Assembly (NCBI GenBank): GCA_963666575.2
Contig: CAXXYG010000025.1
Span: 1 to 64,000, forward strand
Source of the DNA: JABMQB01 sp963666575
GTDB lineage: Bacteria; Bacteroidota; Bacteroidia; Bacteroidales; Prolixibacteraceae
Direction: 5' to 3'
Length of the DNA: 64,000 nt
Shown here in pieces: positions 17,702 to 26,045 of this stretch (position 1 is its first letter; every line of letters begins with the position of its first letter). The notes below the pieces were generated by a model. That model did not search any database and was not told where the DNA came from. It saw only the letters and a program-made list of their open reading frames with translations. The position numbers were made by a program, and so were the translations under genes.

Positions 17702-19033
17702 GTGTTAAAAACGTTCAAACTCGGCGGAGTACATCCGGCAGAAAATAAATTATCGGCAAACCAGCCCATTACGCAGCTGGGATTGCCAAAAACTGTATCG
17801 ATCCCATTGGCACAGCACATTGGTGCCCCTGCGGTTGCTTTGGTAAAACGTGGCGATGTAGTAAAAGTCGGTCAGTTGATTGCTAAAAGTGGCGGTTTTG
17901 TTTCGGCTAATATCCATTCCTCTGTTTCAGGGAAAGTAAAAAAAGTGGACAGCATTTCTGATAGTTCAGGTTATAAAAAAACAGGAATTGTTATTGATGT
18001 TGATGGCGATGAGTGGGAAGATTCAATTAATACTTCGGAAGAATTGGCTCCAACATTCGATTTAAGTTCAAAAGAGATTGTCGATAAGATAATGGAAGCA
18101 GGAATTGTCGGTTTGGGTGGGGCAACCTTCCCGACCCACGTAAAACTGGTTCCTCCCAAAGGAATGATTGCTGAATCATTAATTATTAATGGAGTTGAAT
18201 GTGAACCATACCTCACATCCGACCACCAGTTGATGCTTGAAAAAGCCGATGAAATTATTGTTGGCATTCAACTGCTCCAAAAAGCTTTGAATGTTGAAAA
18301 AGCTTTTATCGGAATCGAGAATAATAAAACAGATGCCATAAACCTTATCGCTGAGAAGCTCACAGGCAATTCCTCGATAAAGGTTGTTCCGTTAAAAGTA
18401 AAATACCCACAGGGTGGCGAAAAACAACTCATAAAGGCTGTAACGGGGCGCGAAGTGCCATCAGGAGCATTGCCAATTGCAGTGGGGAGTGTTGTAAGTA
18501 ATGTAGGTACTGCTTTTGCAGTTTACGAGGCTGTTCAAAAAAACAAACCGTTATTTGAACGGACGGTAACAGTCACAGGCAAATCAATTAATAAACCATC
18601 TAATTTTAAAGTTCGCATTGGCACTTCTGTTTCCGAATTAATTGAGGCAGCAGGTGGTTTACCCGACGATACCGGCAAAATTATAAGCGGCGGCCCAATG
18701 ATGGGGAAAGCGGTTTCAAATACCGAAATCCCTGTTACCAAAGGGACCTCTGGAATATTGGTGGTTCAAGAGCCTGAAGCAAAAAGGAAAGAATCAAAAA
18801 CCTGCATACGTTGTTCTCGTTGTGTTTCGGTTTGTCCAATGGGGCTTGAACCATATTTATTAATGACATTGTCGGAAAAGGAATTATGGGAACGTTCAGA
18901 AAGTGGTAAAATTATGGATTGTATTGAGTGTGGCTCGTGCAGTTATACTTGCCCATCGAACCGCCCCCTGCTCGACTATATTCGTTTGGGAAAAGGAACT
19001 GTAGGCAGAATAATTCGTTCCCGGAAAAAATAA
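17702..19033 (+). CDS. rnfC: Electron transport complex subunit RnfC
   Basis: 443-aa NADH-site subunit on the cytoplasmic face. It begins (GTG) with FKLGGVHPAENKLSANQPI, the standard RnfC opening. A flavin/NADH-binding region follows with GLGGATFPTHVKL and INGVECEPYLTSDHQLML, then KYPQGGEKQLIKAVTGREVP. Two 4Fe-4S motifs near the C-terminus are CIRCSRCVSVCP and CIECGSCSYTCP. It follows rnfB after 12 bases and precedes rnfD by 22 bases. Confidence 0.96.
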   Translation: MLKTFKLGGVHPAENKLSANQPITQLGLPKTVSIPLAQHIGAPAVALVKRGDVVKVGQLIAKSGGFVSANIHSSVSGKVKKVDSISDSSGYKKTGIVIDVDGDEWEDSINTSEELAPTFDLSSKEIVDKIMEAGIVGLGGATFPTHVKLVPPKGMIAESLIINGVECEPYLTSDHQLMLEKADEIIVGIQLLQKALNVEKAFIGIENNKTDAINLIAEKLTGNSSIKVVPLKVKYPQGGEKQLIKAVTGREVPSGALPIAVGSVVSNVGTAFAVYEAVQKNKPLFERTVTVTGKSINKPSNFKVRIGTSVSELIEAAGGLPDDTGKIISGGPMMGKAVSNTEIPVTKGTSGILVVQEPEAKRKESKTCIRCSRCVSVCPMGLEPYLLMTLSEKELWERSESGKIMDCIECGSCSYTCPSNRPLLDYIRLGKGTVGRIIRSRKK

Positions 19034-19055
19034 CTCTTCAGAAATACTATCAAAA

Positions 19056-20039
19056 ATGAGTAAATTATTTACGATATCACCATCACCACATGTCCATTCC
19101 GACGATTCGGTGAATAAAATTATGTACAGGGTGATTCTGGCAATGCTTCCGGTATTTATCTGGTCGGTAATTGTTTTTGGGCTGGCTGCGCTAAAAGTAA
19201 CGCTGGTTGCCGTATTAGCCAGCATGGCATTTGAATTCCTGATTCAGAAATTCCTGATGAAACAAAAACCAACTATTACCGATGGTTCGGCCATAATCAC
19301 AGGAATGTTACTGGCATTTAATGTGCCTTCAAACTTACCAATCTGGATTATTCTAATTGGCGCTTTGGTTTCAATAGGAATTGGGAAAATGTCTTTTGGC
19401 GGTTTGGGAAACAATATTTTTAATCCTGCATTGGTAGGCCGTGTTTTTATGTTGATTTCGTTTCCGGTACAGATGACCACCTGGCCCGTAAATTTACGTT
19501 CGGGAATTGATGCAGTTTCAACAGCAACACCCCTCAGCCTCATTAAAGAAAGTATTAAAAGCGGAAATCCGATAAGTGATATGATTTCGGAATTGCCCGG
19601 GACCATGGATATGCTCCTGGGTAATATTAACGGTTCACTTGGTGAGGTTTCAGCCTTACTTTTGATTTTAGGCGGTGTGTACATGCTAATAAGGAAAGTA
19701 ATTACCTGGCATACACCTGTTGCTGTTTTAGGTTCTATGTTTTTACTATCAGGACTATTGTGGATGATCAATCCTGAGTTGTATATCTCGCCGGTTTATC
19801 AGATTTTAAGTGGAGGGGCAATGTTGGGAGCTATTTTTATGGCAACCGATATGGTTTCGTCACCTATGACCGGGAAAGGGCAGTTGATTTATGGTGTGGG
19901 AATTGGTGTCATAACCATTAGTATACGGACATTTGGGGCTTACCCAGAAGGTATTTCATTTGCCATATTATTAATGAATGCAGTAACGCCATTGATAAAC
20001 ACCTATGTTAAACCTAAAGGATTTGGAGGGCAAAAATAA
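19056..20039 (+). CDS. rnfD: Electron transport complex subunit RnfD
   Basis: 327-aa integral membrane subunit homologous to NqrB. It opens with the conserved SPSPHVHSDDSVNKIMYRVILAM and has about nine to ten hydrophobic helices. The motif GIDAVSTATPLS carries the Thr that binds FMN covalently in RnfD/NqrB. MATDMVSSPMTGKGQLIYG and the GAYPEGISFAILLMNAVTPLI ending are family hallmarks. Its stop TAA shares one base with the rnfG ATG, so translation is coupled. Confidence 0.96.
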   Translation: MSKLFTISPSPHVHSDDSVNKIMYRVILAMLPVFIWSVIVFGLAALKVTLVAVLASMAFEFLIQKFLMKQKPTITDGSAIITGMLLAFNVPSNLPIWIILIGALVSIGIGKMSFGGLGNNIFNPALVGRVFMLISFPVQMTTWPVNLRSGIDAVSTATPLSLIKESIKSGNPISDMISELPGTMDMLLGNINGSLGEVSALLLILGGVYMLIRKVITWHTPVAVLGSMFLLSGLLWMINPELYISPVYQILSGGAMLGAIFMATDMVSSPMTGKGQLIYGVGIGVITISIRTFGAYPEGISFAILLMNAVTPLINTYVKPKGFGGQK

Positions 20040-20674
20040 TGGCACAACGAACGTCAACATTTACAAATATGGTTGCCACCCTACTAGTGGTAACATTAAT
20101 AGCTGCCGGCGCCCTTGGGGTGGTTTATGAAAAAACAAAAGGCCCCATTGAAGCAGCTAAACTGGAAGCAAAAAACAAAGCAATCAAAAGTGTACTTCCT
20201 GATTTTGAAGAGATAAAAAATGCATTTAAAACGGTTTTGGCTGAAGGAGAAGACAGCCTTGAGTTTTATCCGGCATATAAGAATGGTGAATTGGTTGGAG
20301 TAGCCATTAAAACTTACACTAAAAAAGGATTTAGTGGTTTTATTTCCATAATGGCCGGAATTACTGCCGATGGGAATTTTTCGGGGTACGAAGTATTGGA
20401 ACATGCCGAAACCCCAGGACTAGGCTCTAAAATGCAGCCCTGGTTTAAAAACACAGAAAAGCCCAATCAGAATGTCATTGGGAAAAATCCAACTACCACC
20501 AAATTTGAAGTTTCGAAAGATGGTGGCGAAATTGATGCCATAACAGCCTCGACCATTTCATCGCGCGCATTTTTAGATGCTTTGGTTCGAGCATATAATT
20601 CGTACACAAAAAATTCAGAAAATTTAACCGGAGCAGCAACTGCCGAATTAAATAAAAAGGAGGTAACAGAATGA
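20039..20674 (+). CDS. rnfG: Electron transport complex subunit RnfG
   Basis: 211-aa flavoprotein subunit facing outside the membrane. One N-terminal helix (MVATLLVVTLIAAGALGVVY) anchors it. The FMN-binding domain follows with GFSGFISIMAGITADG and ETPGLGSKM. The DAITASTISSRA stretch near residue 170 contains the Thr for covalent FMN attachment (usual motif S/T-G/A-A-T or TAST). Overlaps rnfD by one base and rnfE by four bases (ATGA). Confidence 0.95.
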   Translation: MAQRTSTFTNMVATLLVVTLIAAGALGVVYEKTKGPIEAAKLEAKNKAIKSVLPDFEEIKNAFKTVLAEGEDSLEFYPAYKNGELVGVAIKTYTKKGFSGFISIMAGITADGNFSGYEVLEHAETPGLGSKMQPWFKNTEKPNQNVIGKNPTTTKFEVSKDGGEIDAITASTISSRAFLDALVRAYNSYTKNSENLTGAATAELNKKEVTE

Positions 20675-21255
20675 GCCAGTGGAAAAATTTTACAAAAGGA
20701 TTTATAAAAGAAAACCCTGTATTTATCCTTTTATTGGGGATGTGCCCAACCCTGGGTGTTACGTCGTCGGCACTTAACGGACTGGGAATGGGACTGGCAA
20801 CTGCTTTTGTACTGGTAATGTCGAACATTGTTGTTTCGTTGGTAAAAAGCCAAATTCCAAGTAAAGTTCGGATTCCGGCGTTTATTGTAATCATTGCCAC
20901 CTTTGTAACCATTGTACAACTGGTGATGCAGGCTTACCTTCCTTCACTTTTTAAAAGCCTTGGTTTGTTTATTCCACTGATTGTGGTAAACTGTATTGTT
21001 TTGGGCCGTGCCGAAGCATTTGCCTCTAAAAACAATGTTGTGTCTTCGGCAATCGATGGTTTAAGTATGGGCCTTGGTTTTAGTTTTGCGTTGACTCTCC
21101 TTGGGGCTGTAAGAGAACTATTGGGAGCCGGGAAATTATTCGACATCACCATCTACCCTGAAGACTATGTCACTTTATTATTTGTATTGCCACCGGGGGC
21201 ATTTATTGTATTGGGGTATTTAATTGTTTTGATCAATAAAACTAAAAAAGCATAG
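20671..21255 (+). CDS. rnfE: Electron transport complex subunit RnfE
   Basis: 194-aa membrane subunit with six predicted helices, homologous to NqrD. It opens with the conserved KGFIKENPVFILLLGMCPTLG; the Cys-Pro there is shared with RnfA and is a ligand of the intramembrane 2Fe-2S centre in known complexes. VVNCIVLGRAEAFA carries the second such Cys. An AGGAGG-type site (AAAAAGGAGGTAAC) lies just before its start inside rnfG. Confidence 0.95.
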   Translation: MSQWKNFTKGFIKENPVFILLLGMCPTLGVTSSALNGLGMGLATAFVLVMSNIVVSLVKSQIPSKVRIPAFIVIIATFVTIVQLVMQAYLPSLFKSLGLFIPLIVVNCIVLGRAEAFASKNNVVSSAIDGLSMGLGFSFALTLLGAVRELLGAGKLFDITIYPEDYVTLLFVLPPGAFIVLGYLIVLINKTKKA

Positions 21256-21266
21256 GAGGAATTAGT

Positions 21267-21839
21267 ATGAATTATCTTGTTATTGTAATAGCCGCTATTT
21301 TAGTTAACAACATTGTATTGATGCAGTTTTTGGGAATTTGCCCTTTCCTGGGGGTTTCCAAAAAAGTATCGACAGCTGCCGGAATGGCTGGTGCTGTAGC
21401 ATTTGTGCTGGTACTGGCAACAATTGTGACTTACCTTATCCAAATATATGTTTTAAACCCACTTGACATTGGATACCTGCAAACCATCTCGTTTATTTTG
21501 GTAATTGCCTCATTGGTGCAACTGGTCGAAATTATCCTCAAAAAAGTGAGCCCGGCACTGTACCAGGCTTTGGGAATATTTTTGCCACTAATAACAACTA
21601 ACTGTGCCATATTGGGTGTAGCCATTCTTACCATTCAAAAAGAGTTTAATTTGATGGAAGGTGTTGTTTTTGCCATTGCCAATGCCATTGGTTTTGGATT
21701 AGCCCTAACATTATTTGCCGGTATGCGCGAGCACCTTGATATTATGGATATTCCAAAAGAATTAAAAGGGACACCTATTGCTTTGATTACAGCTGGAATT
21801 TTAGCTATGGCATTTATGGGTTTTTCGGGATTAGTTTAG
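21267..21839 (+). CDS. rnfA: Electron transport complex subunit RnfA
   Basis: 190-aa membrane subunit with six helices, homologous to NqrE and paralogous to RnfE. NNIVLMQFLGICPFLGVSKK and ITTNCAILGVAILT hold the two Cys residues for the intramembrane iron-sulfur centre. AGGAGGAATTAGT precedes the start. It is the last gene of the operon; the complex would couple ferredoxin oxidation by NAD+ to sodium or proton export. Confidence 0.95.
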   Translation: MNYLVIVIAAILVNNIVLMQFLGICPFLGVSKKVSTAAGMAGAVAFVLVLATIVTYLIQIYVLNPLDIGYLQTISFILVIASLVQLVEIILKKVSPALYQALGIFLPLITTNCAILGVAILTIQKEFNLMEGVVFAIANAIGFGLALTLFAGMREHLDIMDIPKELKGTPIALITAGILAMAFMGFSGLV

Positions 21840-21894
21840 GGCAAAAAGCCAAAAAATGGATTGTTTTGTTCATTTAAAATTGGTTTTACATCCA

Positions 21895-23613
21895 TTATTT
21901 TTTTGTCATGTAATAAGCCACTTTTTTCAAAAGAAATTTAATATCGATGGGTTTAGTAATATATTCATCGAAACCCTGTTCCCTGTTTTTTCGTTCCTCA
22001 TCGTTGAGCGCAAAAGCTGTTTGTGCAATAACAGGGAGGTCGGGTTTTAATTCTTTTATCTTTTTCATGGCTTCAATGCCATTCATAACGGGCATTTTTA
22101 TATCCATTAATACCAGGTCGGCACGGTTCCCATTTTTAATATATTCAACTGCCTCTTCTCCATTTAATGCCCGGTGAAGTTTAACGCCGGTTTCCTTTAA
22201 CACATGGTATAGAAAAAACCAGTTGACATCTTCATCTTCGGCAATTAATATGGTGCACGAAGGATTAAATGTGGTTGTATTTCCTAAAACTTCAATTTCC
22301 TGCCCGTCAAATTTATCCGATTCAACAACATCATAAGGAATGGTGAAAAAAAACTCCGTCCCCACGTTATAGGTTGATTTAACGTTTATTTCTCCCCCCA
22401 TTAATTCCACCAGGTTTTTTGATATGGATAATCCAAGCCCCGTACCTTTACTTTTTCTGATTTGCTGGTCATCAACTTGGCCGAAGCGTTCAAATATTTT
22501 TGACAACTTACCTTCGGGAATGCCAATACCAGTGTCTTTTACAAAAAAGCGGAACCACTTATTATCTTCAATTTTATACCCAAAAGTTATGGTCCCCGAA
22601 AGGGTAAACTTAATAGCATTATTAAGAAGGTTAATAAGTACTTGTTTTAACCGCTCGTGGTCGGCATTGACAATTAATTCATTTTTCGAATCTAATTCCA
22701 ATACAAGTTTAACATCTGGTTTGTCGCTCCGGCCTTTTTCAAGCTCCATCTTGGCAAAAAGTTCACCAAGCATTTCGTTTAATTCAAACTCCTCTTTTTC
22801 CACTTTTAATACACCTGCTTCAATTTTGGCATTGTAAATAATATCATCAATAAGGTGCAAAAGGCTATTGCCACTATTCGAAATGTATTTTAAATATTTA
22901 ATTCTTGCCTCACGTGGAAAATCATTTTCAGTGAGCAGCTCGGCAAAACCAAGGATCGAATTCATTGGTGACCTGATTTCGTGCGACATATTTGACAGGA
23001 AAGCCGATTTTTGTTTATCCGCCTCTTCAGCTTTTTCTTTTAAAATCCTCATTCCTTCCAACAAATCGCTGAGCTCTTTGGTCCTTTCCTCAACTTCCTT
23101 TTCAAGGAGGTCCATATAATTCCTGTTCTTTTTAGCAATATCCCATTTTGTAATCAACGATAGGGCCAATTGTTTTACTACTATTATATTAAATGGTTTT
23201 TTTACAAAAAGCAGTTTGTCTGTTTGCCCAAATTTATCAAGTATTTCATCCCACGAATAATCAGAATAAGCTGAACAAATTACCATTTCAATGTTCGGGA
23301 ATTTTTTCCATATCAGGTCGATTGTTTCTACACCATCAATTCCTGGTGGCATCCTGACATCCATAAATACAAGTGAATAAGGGAATCCTTCGTCCTCTGC
23401 TTTCTGCACCATATCAATTGCCTCAGTTCCCTGATAAGCATCGTCAATGACATATTCATAAATGGGTTCATTATTTTTCCTTTCCTTTTTAAAAAGTAAT
23501 TGTTCTATTTGATCCAACCTGCTATCAACTATAGGTAGAACTAAAATCTTTCTAAAATCATCGTGGATCGAAGAGTTATCATCAACTATTAAAATTCTTC
23601 TTTTTGGCGCCAT
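21895..23613 (-). CDS. Hybrid sensor kinase: REC-HisKA-HATPase-REC
   Basis: 572-aa soluble kinase with no membrane segments. Residues ~5-145 are a receiver (RILIVDDNSSIHDDF, phospho-Asp near 85 in LVFMDVRMP, KKP near 138) with a ~25-residue insert after its first helix. A coiled coil of ~40 residues leads to HisKA, SNMSHEIRSPMNSILGF (His ~211). The ATPase domain has NLLNNAIKF, DTGIGIPEGK and GTGLGLSI. A second receiver (ILIAEDEDVN, LVLMDIKMPVMNG, ITKPID) ends the protein. The N-terminal receiver suggests control by an upstream kinase. It is divergent from a membrane-bound kinase, 233 bases away. Confidence 0.92.
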   Translation of the reverse strand: MAPKRRILIVDDNSSIHDDFRKILVLPIVDSRLDQIEQLLFKKERKNNEPIYEYVIDDAYQGTEAIDMVQKAEDEGFPYSLVFMDVRMPPGIDGVETIDLIWKKFPNIEMVICSAYSDYSWDEILDKFGQTDKLLFVKKPFNIIVVKQLALSLITKWDIAKKNRNYMDLLEKEVEERTKELSDLLEGMRILKEKAEEADKQKSAFLSNMSHEIRSPMNSILGFAELLTENDFPREARIKYLKYISNSGNSLLHLIDDIIYNAKIEAGVLKVEKEEFELNEMLGELFAKMELEKGRSDKPDVKLVLELDSKNELIVNADHERLKQVLINLLNNAIKFTLSGTITFGYKIEDNKWFRFFVKDTGIGIPEGKLSKIFERFGQVDDQQIRKSKGTGLGLSISKNLVELMGGEINVKSTYNVGTEFFFTIPYDVVESDKFDGQEIEVLGNTTTFNPSCTILIAEDEDVNWFFLYHVLKETGVKLHRALNGEEAVEYIKNGNRADLVLMDIKMPVMNGIEAMKKIKELKPDLPVIAQTAFALNDEERKNREQGFDEYITKPIDIKFLLKKVAYYMTKK

Positions 23614-23846
23614 TCCTTTAATTGTTCACTATTTGAGTAACAATATTAACGAAATTAACTTCCATATCAAATAATAATTATGTAGTTTCCTGCTGGGAAA
23701 AGAAATATCATTATTGGTTATTTTCAAAAAAGTTCCATTTTAAGTATTGGTATCCAATACTGCTATTAAAAACAGGGCAACTATTTGTTTTTGAATAAAA
23801 TGGTATTGATGCTCATGTTAAGTCGTTTTACAATAATTCTGGAATA

Positions 23847-25742
23847 ATGGAAATTAGTTATTATGCACTTATTACCATGATAGGCCTTTTTATGGTACTA
23901 TCACTTGGTTTTTATGTTTATTCAAAAGACATCAGGTCGAATATCCATATCCTCTTTATGGTAATTTCTGTCTGTACTGCATTTAATTTATTCTCTGAAT
24001 TCCAGTTAATGACGAGTCATTCAAACGAAGAGGCTACGTTTTGGCTTTTACCAATATTATTAATTTGGCCACTATTATTTGCCATTCAAAGTCATTTTTT
24101 AATTGTTTACACCAATCGTTTTTTAAAACACCGTATAAAGTTGTTATTCCTGATATATACAACTGCCCTAATAGCTGTTTATTTTTCAAGGTATGAATAC
24201 ACAATAAACCTCTACGACAATAGTAATATTTGGTTAAGGTTTCCGGGAGTATCAAAACCATTAACATCGTTTGTACTTGGAACCTATTCAACGTTTGTTG
24301 AGGTACTTATGACTTACCTGGCAATTTCTCATTTTCGGAAGACAAAAATTAAAATTGAAAAGCAACAATCCCTACTCATATTTGTTGGGATTTTATTTCC
24401 TGCCTTTCTAAATTTTATTAAAAATGTTCTTTTGGCCGAAATGAAAATATATGTTTCATTTCCTGAATCGATTGTAACATTTGCGGGTTGGATATTTTTT
24501 GTAATCGCTATTTGGCGGTTTAAAGTATTTGATATTACGCCCAAATCGGTTGCCGACAAAATTATTGAAACCATAAAAGACGCTCTTTTATTAGTTGAAA
24601 GTTCGGGGAAAGTTATAACTGCAAATAATGCATTTTATTCCATATTTAATAAAAAATCGGAAGAAGTGCTAAATCACGACCTGGTTGACGTTTTAGAAAA
24701 GCTAACATGCCGGGGTGAAAAAATCACCAACTTATTATTTGAAAATGAAATTAATAACCAATTGTGTACAATTGAGGTTGGCAAAGGAATTCCACTTGTA
24801 ATTAATTTAACCAGCTCGCCATTGTACAATGAAGTAAACAAAAAAGTGGGAGCTGTACTAGTGTTAAGCGATATAACCTTAGTGTATACCGCGCGGCAGG
24901 AAATTGAAAAAAAACAAAAGGAAATGACCGAGATGGCGCACCATGCAGGCATGTCGATGATGGCAGCCGATGTAATGCACAACATTGGCAACATCATGAA
25001 CAGTATAAATGTCTCTTCCGAAAAAATTTTAAACACTGTTAATACATCAAGGCTCGCTGATTTAAAAAACGCCAATTCATTACTGCATGAAAACAGAGGC
25101 CGATTATCTGAATATTTTGCAAACGACACCAATGCAGGCCTGCTTCCCGAATACTATATGAAAGTAAGTAAACTGCTGGAAAGGGAATATGAAACAATCA
25201 AAAATGAAGGGCAGGTATTAATTGAGAAAAATAAATTAATAAAAGACAGCATCGATATTCAAATGGATGTAATTGGTGCTAAAAACTTCAGCGAGCAGGT
25301 CATGATCAGCACCTTGATTAATGATGTGATTGGAATACAAAGCGGGAGAATTTCAAAATATAAAATCGATGTTGAAAAAGATTTTAAAATCCCTCCAACA
25401 ACCATTATTGAGGTTTATAAATCGAAACTATTAAATGTTTTGCTCAATGTTTTTCAGAATGCTTTACAGGCAGTTATGGGAAATACCCCGGGCAAAAGGA
25501 ATGTATGGTTAACAATCGATAAAACAGAACAAAATAAATATCAAATTGAAATTAGCGATAATGGTATTGGGATTAGTAAGGAAGTTATGGGGAATATATA
25601 TTCTCATGGTTATACAACTAAAGAAAAGGGGCATGGTTTCGGGCTTCATTATTGTGCCTACACCATAAAAGAGCTGAATGGCAGCATAGAGGCTTTCAGC
25701 GAAGGGCCAGGAAAAGGTGCCAGGTTTACCATTACCTTTTAA
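23847..25742 (+). CDS. Membrane sensor histidine kinase with 7TM input and PAS domain
   Basis: 631-aa kinase. The first ~230 residues contain about seven hydrophobic helices in the style of 7TM-type kinase input domains. A PAS domain follows at ~235-345 (DALLLVESSGKVITANNAF, VGAVLVLSDITLVY). The phosphoacceptor region is MAADVMHNIGNIMNSINVSS, a less common H-box form (HNxGN in place of HExRTP). The ATPase domain has NVLLNVFQNALQAV, ISDNGIGIS, SHGYTTKEKGHGFGLHY and GKGARFTITF. No receiver is attached. The divergent hybrid kinase with its N-terminal receiver is a plausible partner. A hairpin follows the stop codon. Confidence 0.9.
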   Translation: MEISYYALITMIGLFMVLSLGFYVYSKDIRSNIHILFMVISVCTAFNLFSEFQLMTSHSNEEATFWLLPILLIWPLLFAIQSHFLIVYTNRFLKHRIKLLFLIYTTALIAVYFSRYEYTINLYDNSNIWLRFPGVSKPLTSFVLGTYSTFVEVLMTYLAISHFRKTKIKIEKQQSLLIFVGILFPAFLNFIKNVLLAEMKIYVSFPESIVTFAGWIFFVIAIWRFKVFDITPKSVADKIIETIKDALLLVESSGKVITANNAFYSIFNKKSEEVLNHDLVDVLEKLTCRGEKITNLLFENEINNQLCTIEVGKGIPLVINLTSSPLYNEVNKKVGAVLVLSDITLVYTARQEIEKKQKEMTEMAHHAGMSMMAADVMHNIGNIMNSINVSSEKILNTVNTSRLADLKNANSLLHENRGRLSEYFANDTNAGLLPEYYMKVSKLLEREYETIKNEGQVLIEKNKLIKDSIDIQMDVIGAKNFSEQVMISTLINDVIGIQSGRISKYKIDVEKDFKIPPTTIIEVYKSKLLNVLLNVFQNALQAVMGNTPGKRNVWLTIDKTEQNKYQIEISDNGIGISKEVMGNIYSHGYTTKEKGHGFGLHYCAYTIKELNGSIEAFSEGPGKGARFTITF

Positions 25743-25756
25743 ATTTTTTAGTGAGT

Positions 25757-25810
25757 TTTTGTGTCTTAGTGGCCTAAATATTTTGGCCACAAAAGCTCAA
25801 ATACACAAAA
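25757..25810. terminator. Nested inverted repeat after the sensor kinase
   Basis: Inner arms GTGGCC (25769-25774) and GGCCAC (25785-25790) lie inside outer arms TTTTGTGT (25757-25764) and ACACAAAA (25803-25810). It sits in what was the convergent gap between the kinase and DUF4256 genes, so bidirectional termination is likely. The last 11 bases belong to the left IS target duplication. Confidence 0.5.
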
Positions 25811-25928
25811 TTTCACAATAGCTCAAATTCGGAGAACTAAAAATCAGAATATTGTAAAATTGAATTTAACTGCGAAACACAAGCAAATTATAATACTGTA
25901 CAATCCAATAGGCTATTGGATCAAACCT
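25800..25928. repeat. Left copy of 129-bp target site duplication
   Basis: All 129 bases are identical to 27559-27687 and the copy ends exactly where the left IS inverted repeat begins. It contains a 19-base palindrome (ATCCAATAG-G-CTATTGGAT) at 25903-25921. Confidence 0.93.
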
Positions 25929-26015
25929 CCTGACTTCTGACGCTATCAAAAAAAGACAAGATTCAAAGATATAATTCACAGATATTGAGAATGTTGTGAT
26001 TTTGTATATATGAAA

Positions 26016-26045
26016 ATACCGCACTAACGCGTACTTTTGTGGTAT
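26016..26045 (+). promoter_or_regulatory. Hairpin over the transposase start codon
   Basis: ATACCGCA (26016-26023) can pair with TGTGGTAT (26038-26045) in RNA over eight base pairs including one G-U. The 3' arm contains the first two bases of the ATG. The loop region also contains TACTTTTG (26032-26039), a match to the -7 consensus. Either feature would affect transposase expression; which one operates is not clear. Confidence 0.4.
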
